64,000 bases of DNA from Ascaphus truei (GCA_036426205.1 CM071567.1:289641385-289705384), one strand, 5' to 3'; shown: positions 10,005 to 23,160, counted from the first letter of the stretch. Translations and numbers: made by a program. Notes: generated from the sequence alone by a model not told the origin.

Positions 10005-13000
10005 TTTATATTGTCCATTTTCACGGCTGGATGGTGATCCCAGCTGCTCTGCAAGCACCCTGTCTGCAAAGATAAGTAACTTTATATATTTTTGATATAC
10101 TTGTTTGAGTGCCATGAACTTCTGGTTTCTTGTATATATATATAATTTATAGTTGCACTCCACTACAAATTCTGTACTACCCAGGTGCTTTAACTGTCAA
10201 TGTAATGTTTATAATATAAAGTGATAGTAATAATTAGTATAATCACTACTTTATGTAGTTTGACCTACTGTATGCTGCTTACAAGGGGTTTATATACTAA
10301 ACAACTCTTACATATTAAAAGTAATTATATGGTGTGGTGAGAGCCAAGATGGGTGATCACCTGCGCAAAGCCAAGGACAGGTTCAGACTGGCTTGGTTAT
10401 GCAGGTTGCATTCCCTATATTGTTTGTTGCAGTTTTTACTACATGTAATCTATTGGCATCACATAATGATCTGAATGAGCATGTCCTGGGTCACAAAGTT
10501 TAGTCTCCCTAGATGCAATCTCAGCATTTGCAGACAGGTCAGCCCTTACTGCTTTTCTGTGAGTCTTGCTGCTTGTAGAGCAGTCCTATATTGGTACAGT
10601 ATGTCACATCTCACTGATAAAAATCAGTACTATTTAAATTGCATTTGTTGTGGTGCAAGGCCCTCCCGTTCTCACTTAGATTAGTCTTTGGATATTGACA
10701 TCTCTGCATTTTTGCAATGCAGTCTTATATTTGTAATAGTACCCTACTTTGGGTGACAGCAATGCAGAAGGCATAGGCATGCCAAAAAGAACCTAGTGAA
10801 ACAATGATACTTAACTTCTAGTTTATTGTATTATGCTTTGCATGACAATTCTAGGAGTCTTGATTTGTGAGCTGTGTCGCCTCCATTACTTATTTCTGCA
10901 CAAATGGAGGAACACTCTAATGAAAGTAACAAACAGTAACAAATAGCCTCTATTTCTTCACATCTTCCAGCACAATAACCAAGTGTCTTCCCCACTGCAC
11001 TCATACAAGCAGATTAACTATGTGGCACAAGCAGTTCAGCATGCACTATTAGAGACCAAGGCACAAGGAAATCTGCTTTCACTGCTCAGTACATTGGGGA
11101 TGTTAGATGTCATGTATCAAATTAAATAATAATTATTGTGCCAATGTGTTATTTAGTGTCAACGTACCAAGGTATGTTTGCACGACTGCTCCCCACTTCA
11201 CCAGTAAAAGATCAATGAAGTGGTCATTTGTAGCAACATATCCAAGGGAAGTTACACAATGTATGTTAGAATATCATTAATGAATGTTTGCATCTTGGGT
11301 GAAAGGGGGTCATTCTCTCTCTCTTTTTTTAATTTTTTTTAGAAAATCTGTCTCGGGTCTGCGATGGTGTAAATATCTCTGGCTTCAAGATCAGTGTTAA
11401 ATGAAAGAATAATGTGTGACAAGTTTATTACATTTATCTCAGATGCAAGCAGAAAAACAACATTTGTTTGTATGTCTTTTGTGATCTTGATACAAAGTCC
11501 ACTAAATGAAGGATCTGAGTCCTTGAAATCCCTTTTCGAAACAAAGTATTGAATAAAAACAGCAAGCCTAACCAGCTGTATATGAAATCCTTTTTTTTTG
11601 GCAGTATTGTACTTGCTCTCATTGACCTACAGTTTGTCCAGACCGCTTGCTTTGCTTGTTAGTTACCAAAGCAGTGTTTGGTTGTTATGTGTTGGCAGAC
11701 TTAGTTTTGAACTACAGCAGTAAAATGGATCTAAGGACAAAACAAGTTCAGTGCATACACTATTAATAAATATATAAAACTCTCCTGTGTAGGCTCCTTC
11801 GCGGAATATGGATGCTACATTAATGCTAATTTAAACAAAAGGTTAAATACTGTAAACATGATGGCTGATTCAGGGAAAAAAAAGTATTAGGCAGCTTGAG
11901 GGAGAGGGATAAACTAACTCAGGAACTCCACCAAGGGACAGACAGATGAAATAACACCCTTGAACATGTTATTTTGTTGACCTTTCAAGAACCTACAATT
12001 TTTGTCAACTAAGTGTGAAGAGCTGCTTTAAGTTAAAAATACTACTTACAGCTATTCCCCTTGCCCTTACTTTTTTCTCATTGCACACATTTTGAATTTG
12101 AGACTTACATGTGTTTGCCCTGGCTTACACAAACTGTAATCATTTACAGAGTAAAGTCAACTGAAATAACTAAATTATTCATTGCAATAACAGTCTTGTT
12201 GATTAGCGATAAAACTCTATAGTTTAAATAAAGAAATCCCCATGTCCTTTTAAACATGTAAATAGATGTCCAGAGCAGTGGTTGTTCAATTGGTCAATAG
12301 CCAAAAATAGATTTAGGCATCTGTTTCAAACATGAACTTTTTCCTTTTCCTTTGCTTGAGGGATATAGAGCTAAAGTGCATGATAAAACAGTTATAACTA
12401 GTTGTTCGACAACAGGCAGTATGTAGCTGAAGCAAAAATGTGGGCATGTTTAATTAAAACTTTACATCCTGAGGACAGATTTTTACACATCTCATTAAGA
12501 GGAATAAAATGGATCTTTCATTTATGAGTGAACTTATTGCTCTTTTCAGAACAAAAAGTTTCAGAATAACATTTAGAGCAATACTTTGGAACAGGTTTTA
12601 ATGGCTGCGTGACATAATTGACAGAATTCTATATAAACATTTGCATTTACTTAAAATCATAAAACAAATGCTACTTGAAGATTTAAATATATTAGATTCA
12701 AAACATATAGAGATATATGAGCTATATATCTACCTATCTATAGTTTTAATTTCTGCCTCAAAGTGGGGTAGTGTAAGCTCCAAGGACAGCAAATACATTT
12801 CCGTTAGAAATCAAAAAAGATATGCTGGTAAATGATCCTTTTTACTGCAAATAGGTCTTCCGTAGAAGCATAGTGCATGATCTTTTTATGCAGCATATTC
12901 TTGGTATCATAAAAAAGAGTGTCATCCTTGAAATCTATAGCAATATTAGGAATAATGGCACGCAAAAAAAGACAGATCAGCGGTATTATTGTGCGAAATT

Positions 13001-13564
13001 GCATAACCCATATTTCTCGCAGATATTTGAACCAGAGTTCACTTTAAAGAAAATCTATCAAAGAATTGCTTTATAGTCCATTGATACAGAATTCAACCAA
13101 CTAGCACAGTAATGGCTTCTCATCATAGATGTGAATGTGTTAAGAAAACAAGAAATGAAATTCTGTTGCCATGTGTTTCCACATTTGTAAAGGGATAATA
13201 AATATAACATTTATTTGCCACGATTCATTTTTGTTTACTTGTCACTAGAGAAAATGCCTTTGTAAGATAGTTATAGATTTTACTCAAGCAATAAAATAAA
13301 AACAAATTTGAGCAATAAGGCAGCACTGCTATGGTATGTATAACAGAGATAAGAAGTGTTTGAAATACAAAAATATCTTTATTTTGTAACGCTATATACA
13401 ATTATACAGAAACATACCAAATAGTTCAAAATGATATATACATACTCATATCACTGTGTATCACATATTGAAATACACATTTAGATGCCCAATAAGTTTT
13501 TAGCCATATTGATGAAGAAATAATAGCTGATTCAACAAATAATGATGTACAAAAATCTCTCTAG

Positions 13565-13604
<40 letters not shown>

Positions 13605-14450
13605 TGGGAATTTGAATAATATACCAATATACTTTTTTTCTCCTATTTCTTAACCTTAAATCATGTTGTCTATAATTGGAATCCTACAAATGCAATTGTA
13701 TATGCTTTAAGTCCCTATGTGGTCCTCCTCCAAGAGTACCTTTTTCTGGGGATGATTTTGTTCTCACAAGAAACCCCAGGAGAAATGATCTCATAGCCCT
13801 TTCACACAAGAGTTCCTATTATTTTTTCTTCTTATCCTTCCTTTGCTCTTCCGTAAGTTGCATTATTGAGTCTTTTTTAAGGAAAGAAACTAAGAAGGTT
13901 AGATGAATGCCTTATATTATCGATGGCTATCTGCTGACTATATACATTTGCTATAGTGAGCTTTCTTAGCAGCTGGTACATAGAGAAAGCAACCTTTTGC
14001 TTTCTTAGATAAGTGCTGCTTTAGTTATCAATTAATGTATTCAGCATCTTTGTAATAACTCTTTGAGAGTTTATACTCTGAAGTGGACATACAGCTCACC
14101 TGAGACTGGTGCAGCTCAGCAGGTAAATCTGTCTCTGTAATGTCCTGCATTAATGGCAGATATTGTCATTTTCTGTGTGTGGTGTCCATGCAGTGCAGGT
14201 CCACCTGTTGCAAGGTGTTCTGTCTTGCGGTGCAAATGCCCTGGATTCATGAGGCCTGTTCGCCTAAAAATGGAACTTATCACATGGGTATGTACACCGT
14301 GCTCAGTTAGTTTTTCATCATGTCTTATATATTTCCCGCTCAGTCCCCATGACATTGTGCACTACTGTAGGTCTTTTATGTAGATTAATACTATATAAGA
14401 AGCACAATGTAGACAATAAACTGATATTAACTAAACTGATGTCACTGTAT
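10005..14450. other. Unique intergenic sequence upstream of PCDH7
   Basis: This is the longest stretch without evident repeats. It is AT-rich with a single (TG)n run at 13566-13599. No open frame longer than about 80 codons and no domain match was seen. By position it could hold distal regulatory DNA of PCDH7, but nothing in the sequence alone proves that. Confidence 0.5.
13566..13599. repeat. (TG)n microsatellite
   Basis: A run of about 17 TG units, with Z-DNA-forming potential. Confidence 0.95.
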
Positions 14451-14469
14451 TATGGCAACAAGTACCAGA

Positions 14470-15056
14470 TACACTGAGGTAGGTTCATGTTCATAAAATT
14501 AGAAATAGGAGATTTTCCTTCAGAGCTTGTAAATGTGCTAAACTGTTGTTGTGTAATCTGAAATACTAAAATTACCATAATGGTTGTGGTCAAAGTATGG
14601 TGTGTGTTCAAAATGTCCTCCATCTGCTGAAACACACGCCTGAAGACCAGAACACCACTGTCTGATTGCACAATCGATAACATGTTGATCCAGCTACTCC
14701 GACTCCTGAACGATACGTTGTTTTACAAATTATTTTTCTCCGTCCTCCAAGTGACCATCCTTTATCAGGAAACATTTTAGGTAAGCGTTTTGCACCATAA
14801 TTTTTGCTCTGTCTCAAGCACTTTATAACGTGCTTATCTTCTTCGCTAAACACCATTTTGTAACTATGCACTTGATGAGGTAATCATGCTGTCTCCAATT
14901 CTAAAGAATATTTATTAGATTGTCAAATAATTCTTAAATGTAATAATCTACTGTGACAGACCTATAATTGCTAAAATTTTCATGAAAATTGAGCGATTTT
15001 TCTTCAAGATATGAAGAAAAATAAAAGGGGTCTGTTATTTCGGAACACAGTGTAGG
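14470..15056 (-). mobile_element. Internally deleted Tc1/mariner-type transposon
   Basis: Minus-strand translation gives a transposase N-terminus from about 14856 (VFSEEDKHVIKCLRQSKNYG, then FPDKGWSL), the helix-turn-helix start of an IS630/Tc1/mariner-type enzyme. After a short gap, another frame (14690-14605) gives AIRQW..LQACVSADGGHFEH, which resembles the extreme C-terminus of the same proteins. The catalytic DDE core is missing, so N- and C-ends are joined by internal deletion, the usual origin of a MITE. The right end (15036-15056) carries a terminal-repeat-like TTCGGAACACAGTGTA. The left boundary is uncertain. Confidence 0.7.
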
Positions 15057-15144
15057 TAACAATTAGTAATAATTTATTGCGATAGGAACTTTGGCTTTGC
15101 TAACCTAACACAATATGTAGGGCCGAGGGTAAGAAGCCCATATT

Positions 15145-15235
15145 AAAGCTGCAGTTCAAGCAATATCCTACATGTGTTTTTTTTTTTAAATAAATCAGTT
15201 CTTTACTATGAGAAAATACTTGTAGCATTAAAAGG
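15145..15235 (+). repeat. TTAA-type repeat fragment, copy 1
   Basis: TTAAAGCTGCAGTTCAAGCA begins a 90-base segment repeated almost identically at 29910-30003. A TTAA start suggests a piggyBac/Kolobok-like MITE end; that family call is inference. Confidence 0.65.
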
Positions 15236-15299
15236 TGAGAAGTAGAGCTCAAAAGTATGCTGTATGTATATTTATGTCCCCATTTATTGTTTGCCCAAT

Positions 15300-15733
15300 G
15301 GCTATGGTTTTACCAACCATAACTTAACTAACTGTGGTGAAACCTATCCCATGCTTCATTTGGCAAAGCCAGTATAACTAACCTCCCACTGATGAGACCC
15401 ATTAAGGTCAAAACAGCTGGCTGTGGGTAGGTTTACTGGCTATGCATCTTAACCCAAGCTGTGCTAAAAATCTGTGCAATGCAGCAATCATACGCTTATA
15501 GAGGACCGTGTCATATGACTTTGAAGCAAACAGTGGCACTGTGTGCTCATTTGCATGTCATTTCCCAGAATCCCTTGCTGCAGTGGAAGCACTGTATGCT
15601 GGGTGATAATGTTGAAAGGCAGGGTTGCAGACCTGTTTAAGACATGCAAATGAGCAGAGAGTAATATTTCCATTTGCTATATGCTTAACTGTGGAGGGTT
15701 TTTGTCACTTTTTACCCACCATAACTTAACTAA

Positions 15734-15735
<2 letters not shown>
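15300..15735 (+). repeat. Retroelement-like repeat with hammerhead-like motif, copy 1
   Basis: It shares several hundred bases with 48190-48580 and the 3' half with 17396-17660. Shared blocks include ACCATAACTTAACTAA, CTGTGGGTAGGTTTACTGGC, CATTTGCATGTCATTTCCCA and GCAGGGTTGCAGACCTGT. The hammerhead-like core at 15389-15414 lies inside. Association with Penelope-like elements is inference from that motif and the RT fragment at 22 kb. Confidence 0.7.
15389..15414 (+). ncRNA. Hammerhead-like ribozyme core motif
   Basis: CTGATGA (15389-15395), stem GACC (15396-15399), loop, GGTC (15406-15409), then AAAAC in place of GAAAC. This matches the two conserved boxes and stem II of a type I hammerhead, with one substitution in the second box. 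No cleavage triplet was identified. Confidence 0.4.
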
Positions 15736-15781
<46 letters not shown>

Positions 15782-15786
15782 ATATA

Positions 15787-16440
15787 CAGTGTTCGACAAA
15801 CCTATACATTTGCACGCCCCGGGCGAGTGGATTTAACATCGTGGCGAGCTCCTATTGGCCCAAGCAGCACACGTGTGGTACTAGGTGGCGAGTAGATTTT
15901 TTGGGCGATTGTGACCCCCACTGTCTTATCTGTATTATAGGGATGAGCCAGATTCCTATAGAGATAGATATCTAATAGACCTATATTTAGACCGGATTGC
16001 TAGAGACTATACTACGATATATATATTGTGAAATAGAGATATACTAGATATAGACGATGAATAGCTTTGAGAGAGATATAAGGACAGGATAGAGATAGAT
16101 TCGAGCTATAGGATACAGAGAGAGATAGACATTTACTATTAAGACAGATCAGGAACTTACATAAATTATTCACTACATACGTTATACAATATACATTTTT
16201 GATTATGTATATCTTATTCATAATATCGTATGATCTATCCTATATATATATACCTTACATTAGGGGCTGACAAATTTCCGACAAAAACTCTACTCACCAC
16301 ACATAAAAAACTCACTCGCCCCACCACCCCCCACCTCGATACCCCAAAAGTGTTTGATGATTGGGCCCAAAAATTACTCGGCCGGGGGTTTAAATATCAC
16401 TCGCCTCGGGGCGCAGCAAGTCTAGGTTTGTCGAACACTG
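15787..16440. mobile_element. hAT-type non-autonomous element with 18-bp terminal repeats
   Basis: The left end is CAGTGTTCGACAAACCTA (15787) and the right end is its complement TAGGTTTGTCGAACACTG (ending 16440). The flanks TATATATA and TAGCTATA may be a decayed 8-bp target duplication. Both ends hold a GC-rich CGCCCCGGGCGAGTG-like block. The middle (15950-16250) is scrambled AT-rich DNA with no transposase. Confidence 0.8.
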
Positions 16441-16444
16441 TAGC

Positions 16445-17270
16445 TATATCTATTCTATTATAATTACGAATTTATACCTATATACGATAGTAATAGATAT
16501 ATATCAATGTATATTATATATATATATCAAAAGATAGTTTCGCTGCCGCTGGAACTTAATAAATGTAAACTAAAACAAATAAGTGTAGCTAAGTATATAT
16601 CAACAATTTATAGAACATGGTGTTAAAGCTAAGTAACACTGTACAAAATAAAAACTGTCGGATTACTATCCATCATCAGCTTGTTCCAGTCAAATTTTTG
16701 TGTCGCTGAATGTGTGTGTGGGGCAGCTTTACAGCAGAACCGAACCAGTTCAAAAAATCACTTACATACCGATTATGAAAGCGCCACATACCATGAGCGA
16801 AAAAAGTATAAAATTTTAACAAAATAAATGACAAGAGGGGCAACAGGTCTCACTCACAACAAATAAAGATAATCAGTGCATGTAAGTTATTGTATATCAA
16901 CACACGGAGATCAGCAAGGCTAAGACGCCTGCAGCATATAGATTGTATAAGACGCCCGCTACGTCTCGTTGGCCCAAAGTTTGATAACTATGGATGTGTT
17001 GTTGTTAACTGAAATAGTAATACCAGGAGCTCTGCGTAGTCAGTCTCTCCAAACCAGACTGGTTACCACTAGCGCCAACCTGGGGCTATGTACCAGATGA
17101 GTCTGAGACATCTTATGCTGCAGGAGATCTTGCCGTGCTGATCCCTTGGTGGTGATATTCAATATTTACATGCCTGATTATCTTTTTGTTTGTGAGTGAG
17201 CCTGTTTCCCTCTTTTCATTTTTTATTAAATATTTTGTACGTTTTTACGCTATGGGTTGTGCGCTTTCTT
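16445..17270. other. Intergenic/repeat-derived, unassigned
   Basis: AT-rich sequence with moderately complex segments (16540-17240). No terminal repeats or coding domain were recognised. Confidence 0.35.
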
Positions 17271-17278
17271 CTTTTGTG

Positions 17279-17279
<1 letters not shown>

Positions 17280-17330
<51 letters not shown>
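17280..17330. repeat. (AT)n microsatellite
   Basis: A TA run of about 25 units, adjoining a second copy of the retroelement-like repeat. Confidence 0.95.
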
Positions 17331-17333
<3 letters not shown>

Positions 17334-17395
17334 AGACAATACCGTTCTGTGGCTGATGAAATGCATACATACACCCACACACGCACACACACACC

Positions 17396-17765
17396 TGTCT
17401 GTGAGTAGGTTTACTGGCTATGCATCAAAACCCAGGCTGTGCTGAAAGCTGTGTAATGCAGCGAGCATACGCATATAAGGGTTCCATGTAAACATGGATT
17501 TGAGGCAAAGGGTGACACTGTGTGCTCATTTACATGTCATTTCCCAGAATCACTTACTGCAGTGGAAGTACTGTACGATACTGTAGGTGATAATGGTGAA
17601 TAGCAGAGTTGCAGACCTGTCTAAGACATGTGAATGTGCTCACAAGTGATATCTCTCTATATATATATATATAGCAAATAGTCCTGCTGTACGCTCATTT
17701 GCTACTCACCATAACTTAACTAAGTATATATAGTAGCAAATGAGCATACAGCAAGACTATTTGTA
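17396..17765 (+). repeat. Retroelement-like repeat, copy 2, with terminal hairpin
   Basis: 17396-17660 aligns with 15420-15665 and 48320-48560. It is followed by a hairpin (17671-17763), with GCAAATAGTCCTGCTGTA and its inverted partner around ACCATAACTTAACTAAG. Confidence 0.7.
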
Positions 17766-17903
17766 TAGTATTTGTATATATATGACTATTTGTATATATA
17801 TATATATAGTCAATGATGTGACAATGTAGCATACACAGTCTCCAAATAATCCTAATGCTTGTCACCTAGAGGATAAGACACATGATACAAATAACCAATA
17901 AAC

Positions 17904-18056
17904 ACAATAACCAACGTTTTGGTCCACACAGAGGGACCTTCCTCAGGTAGTGCACACTACCCTGTGGAAGCTCTCTCTGTGTGGACCGAAACGTTGGTTA
18001 TTGTGTCCTGCGTATTTTCAATACAATCTATTTTTGCATTTCTACTCACTGTGTGC
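17904..18056. repeat. Pair of inverted hammerhead-like repeat ends
   Basis: The minus strand at 17946-17911 reads CTGAGGA, GGTCC, loop, GGACC, AAAACGTTGG. Immediately right, the plus strand at 17976-18000 repeats GTGGACCGAAACGTTGGTTA. The two share the same arm in opposite orientations, so two element ends meet here. The following sequence (to 18056) resembles the tails at 38.5 and 46.1 kb. Confidence 0.6.
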
Positions 18057-18059
18057 TTT

Positions 18060-20260
18060 CTCTTTGTCATCAGACTGGTTCTGGTAAATACACATTTATA
18101 TACAGTATGTGTGTGTGTATGTATATGTCTTGGGACTCTACTTAAATGCGTCTCTCTCCCTCCAGCAAAACCCATATTTCAGGGTCCGGGCGAAATTGAT
18201 TTTCAAAATCCACATGTGGATTTAATATATGGTGGGGCAGAAGTAGCAGGCTTCCTGAACCTAGGAAACATAAGACAACACAGTAAAAAAAAATGCAAAC
18301 CAGGCTTGGGGAGAGTAGCATAAATAACCCAGAACTGAAAGATAAGTGCATACTACTGTAGCAATCTTATTTTGCAGCTACCGGAAAAGGTTGGGAAATG
18401 CAGATATTTAATGGCAAAGCTAAAATGGTAATTCAGCATCCTGCTGTAATCTGGCAAACTGTAAACCGGGGGTGAAATTGTAACAGGCATTCAGCTTTCC
18501 AATTGTGTTTCCATGGTATCTTGCAATATCAGCAATTATAGGCAAAGTCTACACAGTTCAAGCGCACTTTTTCGTAAAACGTCCCTCCTGCAAGAATTGT
18601 GAATGTTGAGTAGAGATAGTTAAAAAAATATATATATATATATATATAAAAATATTTTTTTTTTGCTTGTTCCTATGTATCTCTTTGAGTTTCTTACAAA
18701 TATGATGTTATGTTTCATTAAAATTAGGTAAAGAGGTAGTTAATATCTTGGTATAAAAGATCGTTAGCACATGTCCAACAATTATGGCATCATCATGAAA
18801 AAGCTGTCTGAGACAGAGAAACACATGTCCGCGTTTGTGACACTGGCATGGTGTATATCGCTGCAGGAATCATAGCAGTTACAAACTGATTTCTTTCATC
18901 ATAAGAACAAGCAGATAGAAAAAAAACTATTTTTGCTCAACACTATATGCTGTCTGCAGGAGAGATAGTGTGCAGAAAGTGATCTTAAATTATGCAGATT
19001 TTGCACATACTTTACTTGCCGATACTGCAAGATACAACAGGAACACAATTACCGTTTTGAGGCAATCAAGAGAAATTTGGATAACCTGCATTTTTAATAA
19101 AGATTTCTAAGGATTGTATTTTAAAAGAATACTTACTCTATTTAAATATATTGGGCATACAACGTACAGTATATCATTTATTAACAAAGTAAATATGGTT
19201 GTTTTGCACTCCATAGAAAGCAGAATAACATTTCAATATTAGTTTCAAGTAGAAACACTCCACAAATGATATCCAACAAAAAGACTATAAGACAGTAAAG
19301 ATATTGAAAGAAGGGTGTGGGGTGGGAGAAGGTTTAAAAAAAAGTCTGCACACTGATTAATGTATGACACTATAATGTGAACAAAGTCTATTAGAAAAAT
19401 TACAAAAAGACAATAAACATTAACAAACGTGATAAACAGGCTTACAAAAATGAAACAAAGGACTGATACACTTTGATGAGAATCTTCAACATTTTAGGGG
19501 AACTTCTTTCTCAAGAGGAATTTAAAGACACATTCCATAAGACATGCCTTTTATTCCTTTCGGATGCTCCGCGTTTACACTACGTTGTCTTGGGTGGCCA
19601 AGCTTGTTGTGTGGTGTCCCTGATGTCACTTTGTGCGGCATGATATCATTACATCATACGTGATTCGTAATGACTTGCTGTCATAGCAACGCAGCAGTAC
19701 AAATGAGGAAATGACCTGATGCTCAAAGTGCTATCAAAACAAACTTCTATACCAAACATTTACACATTATTCCCAATGAAATGCCCTTACTCTATGAACA
19801 ACTACATATACATACAAGTTCCAGACCTCCATAACATTTCATCCCATTATTCAGAATTAAGCAATAACACAGCGTTTATATAATTTAAAACAGCATACCA
19901 ATATAGACATATATAATTTTTCATTTATCACACACATATAAATATATACTGTATGTATGAGACAAGCATTATATCGACACTGTATGTTTGAATATCCTAA
20001 TAAAAGGTGCAGTACAGCTGACAGGACTTCTATGTTCCATGGGCTATTTCTTAATGATAATGATCACTTGATTCCACAAAAGTACATTCCATAATCTTGA
20101 AAAACAATACACAAAAAATGATTTGATATACTATATATACCACACACACTCCAATTTATACAAAAACAGTGAAACCAAAAGAAAACCTTATTTAAAACAA
20201 TATTCACAGGCTGGATTCATAGGATTCAGAAAGCACAATTTAAGTGAGATAACATGTATT
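18060..20260. other. Intergenic, no gene recognised
   Basis: Mostly AT-rich unique sequence with a short TA run at 18625-18650. A small CG-richer patch at 19565-19700 resembles decayed MITE DNA. No domain in any frame. Confidence 0.4.
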
Positions 20261-20267
20261 GTTTTGT

Positions 20268-20425
20268 ATTGCATTGTATTGTATGTCTTTATTTATATAG
20301 CGCCAAAAGTGTACTCAGCACTGCACAAAGAATACAGTACGGGGAATTATAATAATACAATAAGTGCAGCAAAATCAGACAATAGGAAAGGAAATCCCTG
20401 CCCCGAAGAATTTACAATCTAAGAG
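20268..20425 (+). repeat. SINE-like or LINE-tail repeat, copy 1
   Basis: TTTATTTATATAGCGCCAAA starts the segment and CCCGAAGAATTTACAATCTA ends it. The same two ends bracket 31710-31895. This is a dispersed repeat with a conserved 3' end. No internal tRNA-type promoter was verified. Confidence 0.7.
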
Positions 20426-21342
20426 GTTTGATGGGGAATTTACAGAGACAGCAGGTGAGGGAATAAGTGCTGTAGATGGCAGTGATTGTCCATAATGGGT
20501 GGTAGGAGTGACTGGGTGTGGGTAAATAGCCATGAGTGCAGGCTATTGGGATGCTTTGTGGGGTGAGTTTTAAGGTTAGTCAGTATTAAAATGAGAGGGT
20601 TAAAACAATTTACAGGGGAAGAGATGGCAAGGAAGCATGGGTGAAATTAGGTATGTATGTCTGGGTTCAGGATTAGGGGAGATCCCCAGCAGCAGGAAGG
20701 AGTAGATAAAGGGTGTGAATAGAGGATTTGTGTTGGTGTTTTTTATTGAGGGGTAAAGAAGCTGATGGAAGAAAGGTGTATAACTAATGGTGCAGTGGGG
20801 AGTGGGGAAGTTGGAGAGAACAGAGACATCCATAAAGGAGTGAGGAAATACTAAACAGAAAAAGCAATAGGGAGGGCATAGCGAGAAGCATGAGGAGAGA
20901 CTTCCCAGGTACTGGTGGATAGAAAAAGTACAAAGAATCACAGCGTATCGAAAGTAAAGTTCTCACAGTTGCAAAGTTGTTGTGCAGAGTCCCGATCTTC
21001 CTCCAATCTTCACCTCCAATTTCAACTCCAAAATTAACTACCACACACTTTTGATGTTACACTTTAAGATGGGACACAGCCATATGGCTTCACAGCCACA
21101 ATATGCTGTCTTAAGTACTCTGATTACATGCAATTGAATAACAATTAAGGGAGGGGTCTGCCTATCAACTTAGAAACATACCCCAATAGTTAATTAAATC
21201 TTAATTTCTCTTGATGGTAGAAATTCAGTTCAATGAAACATACCCCAATATTTAATTAAATCTTAATTTCATGTAAAATCATTATTAACATGTAAAATCC
21301 TTCTTCTCATTCATGCCTCATGGAGACATGGTATCTAGAGCA

Positions 21343-21440
21343 GCGGTGCGAAAACTGGGGGGGGGCGCTAGATTTTCTGGGGGGCGCGGCAGATATAGAG
21401 GTCCCGCGCTCTCCCCCAGGCATTTAAATTAAATGACAGG
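21343..21440 (+). mobile_element. hAT-type GC-rich MITE, truncated copy 3
   Basis: It begins GCAGCGGTGCGAAAACTGGG, close to the right terminal repeat of the 31.3-kb copy, then has GAGGTCCCGCGCTCTCCCCC and ATTTAAATTAAATG. It breaks off at about 21440, where another repeat starts. Confidence 0.65.
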
Positions 21441-21454
21441 CGACAGAGAAGCCC

Positions 21455-21860
21455 AATGCTACATCCAACATGACAAAAATACACAGTAAAATACTTATAT
21501 ATTCTCTTGAAAAAGGGTAATTTAGTTTAACTCTTCGGCCAAAGCATTGTAAGCTTGCGAGCCACAACAAGGCAGACCCTGTTCGCAAGTCCTAACACTA
21601 CCAGATAAAATACTAAAATACCTCTATTAGGATTAAAATTCTCATTTACCTCTATTAGGAGGGAGAAAGACCACATTGGATCTATATCCAGTAGAATGAA
21701 AGGACCTACTAACTTGGGAAGTGGGGAGGGGCGGGCTTAAAACCTGGGAAGGAGGAGCCACTAACCTCCAACAGCTGAAACATCTTTTTCAAGAGAATAT
21801 ATAAGTATTTTACTGTGTATTTCTGTCATGTTGGATGTAGCATTGGGTTTCTCTGTCGTC
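21455..21860. mobile_element. MITE with about 70-bp terminal inverted repeats
   Basis: The left arm (21457-21530) contains CTACATCCAACATGAC and CTCTTGAAAAAG. The right arm (21783-21858) carries the complements. The internal 300 bases align with 25155-25445 (shared ACCTCTATTAGGA, AAGTGGGGAGGGG and GGAGGAGCCA-like blocks). Confidence 0.7.
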
Positions 21861-21894
21861 TGTTGTATACATATGCCACGCTCAATAGCCCTCC

Positions 21895-22290
21895 CTTTTG
21901 ACACTTAAATGCATACATATATTTTGTGGGGTCTATCAGTAATAATAAGAAATCTGGCGGCGGACCCCTACGGTTAGTAAATTTGTCAAAATGACTCCTA
22001 CAGGCCTCAAGGCCCTCCTCATACTTGATGTTAGTTTATAAACCGGCTATATCCATCATTACCAGGATGGTCTCATCTGTAATGCCTGATGAAGCACTTA
22101 TCTGATTGATGAAGTCAGTTGCGTCTTTTACATACGACATCATTTGGACCACAATGGGCTGTAGGAAAATGGTTGGTTTAGAATAAAAAATCAACCAACC
22201 ATTGGCAGAGGGGACACTGAATTTTACAAAAAGTGGATTGGTATACTTAACAAATGTTCCTCTGATGTAATTATTTTGGTCATTGAACAA
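21895..22290 (-). pseudogene. Penelope-like element reverse transcriptase fragment
   Basis: The minus-strand frame reads MMSYVKDATDFINQIS, then ITDETILVMMDIAGL, a stop, TNIKYEEGLEACRSHFDK and PPPDFLLLLI. The pattern of LQP, SY-KDTTDF and ETILVT-DV-SLYTNIP-EEG is what I know for Penelope-like RTs, where the Asp after LVT is catalytic. Only RT motifs around A are present; the YxDD region and the GIY-YIG endonuclease are absent. One in-frame stop and an upstream segment of poor match show it is dead. It supports Penelope-like activity in this genome, the class known to carry hammerhead motifs. Confidence 0.7.
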
Positions 22291-22299
22291 TCAAGCAAG

Positions 22300-23160
22300 G
22301 AGTTTATAAAAATTAGAAAAGAAGTTGAAGTCATAAATATCAAACACGGTGATATTTTCACAACTGACACAACTACTGATTGGGTTGATAAAATACAGAC
22401 AAATATTGATGCCTATCATGAAAATATAATAAAATACAAAAAATAAACATACATTTATAAATAAACTGTATTGTATGGTGTTTTAAAATGTGCAGGCAGG
22501 AATCCTTTCCTGTTCTGAATCCATTAACATGAACATATGTTATGGATAAATGAGCTGAGGGATTTTTCATCTCTGAACTTCAAAAGGCACCCTACTGAGG
22601 TGGTGCCCCAGTGTCTATGAGAAGTTCAGAGTTGAAAAGCCTCACAGACCCTAGGTGTTAGGGTGGTCAGGATATTGTTAATTGTCCAATACCGGTGGGA
22701 AGTATGGGCACTTCACACTTGGTAGCCAAACCCCAGACTTACTGTCGCCAGGTAAGGGGTTGGGCCAGGTATGCTAAGGAGCTCAGGTGTGAGGTTAGCA
22801 CATGCTCTGTGCAAACCGGGTAGCAACTTCTGCCCTTTTTGTAATGTACAGGCAAGTTGGGGATAGGTGGGGAAAATTATTCCCACGAGAGGATTGGGTG
22901 TATATGTTAGGCATAGGTCACTTAACCCTATAAAAATGCCAGCCAGCCAGTCCTAGTCAGATTGTGTCTAGCATGCCTTTACATAATGTATACGACTTAA
23001 AGAACTTTACTTTACTTTACTTTACAGTGATTGCCTGTTGTTTCCTTTTTCTCTATCACAATATATCCGACCAGTGAAAAACATTTCAAATAATATATAT
23101 ATATATATATTGGTATATAAATATATGGTTTATTTTTTATAATCTGATATATATATATAT
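22300..23160. other. Intergenic/repeat-derived
   Basis: It holds an A/T-rich segment, an unassigned moderately complex block (22560-22990), a short TTTAC pentamer run (23009-23025) and TA runs (23093-23110, 23147-23160). No coding domain. Confidence 0.35.

Noticed and set aside
17919..18323. 134-codon plus frame near 18 kb
   Set aside because: It starts within the hammerhead-like repeat end and runs through a TG run; no family resemblance.
20600..20941. 113-codon minus frame rich in Phe, Pro and Ser
   Set aside because: No domain and purine-rich template strand; likely compositional.
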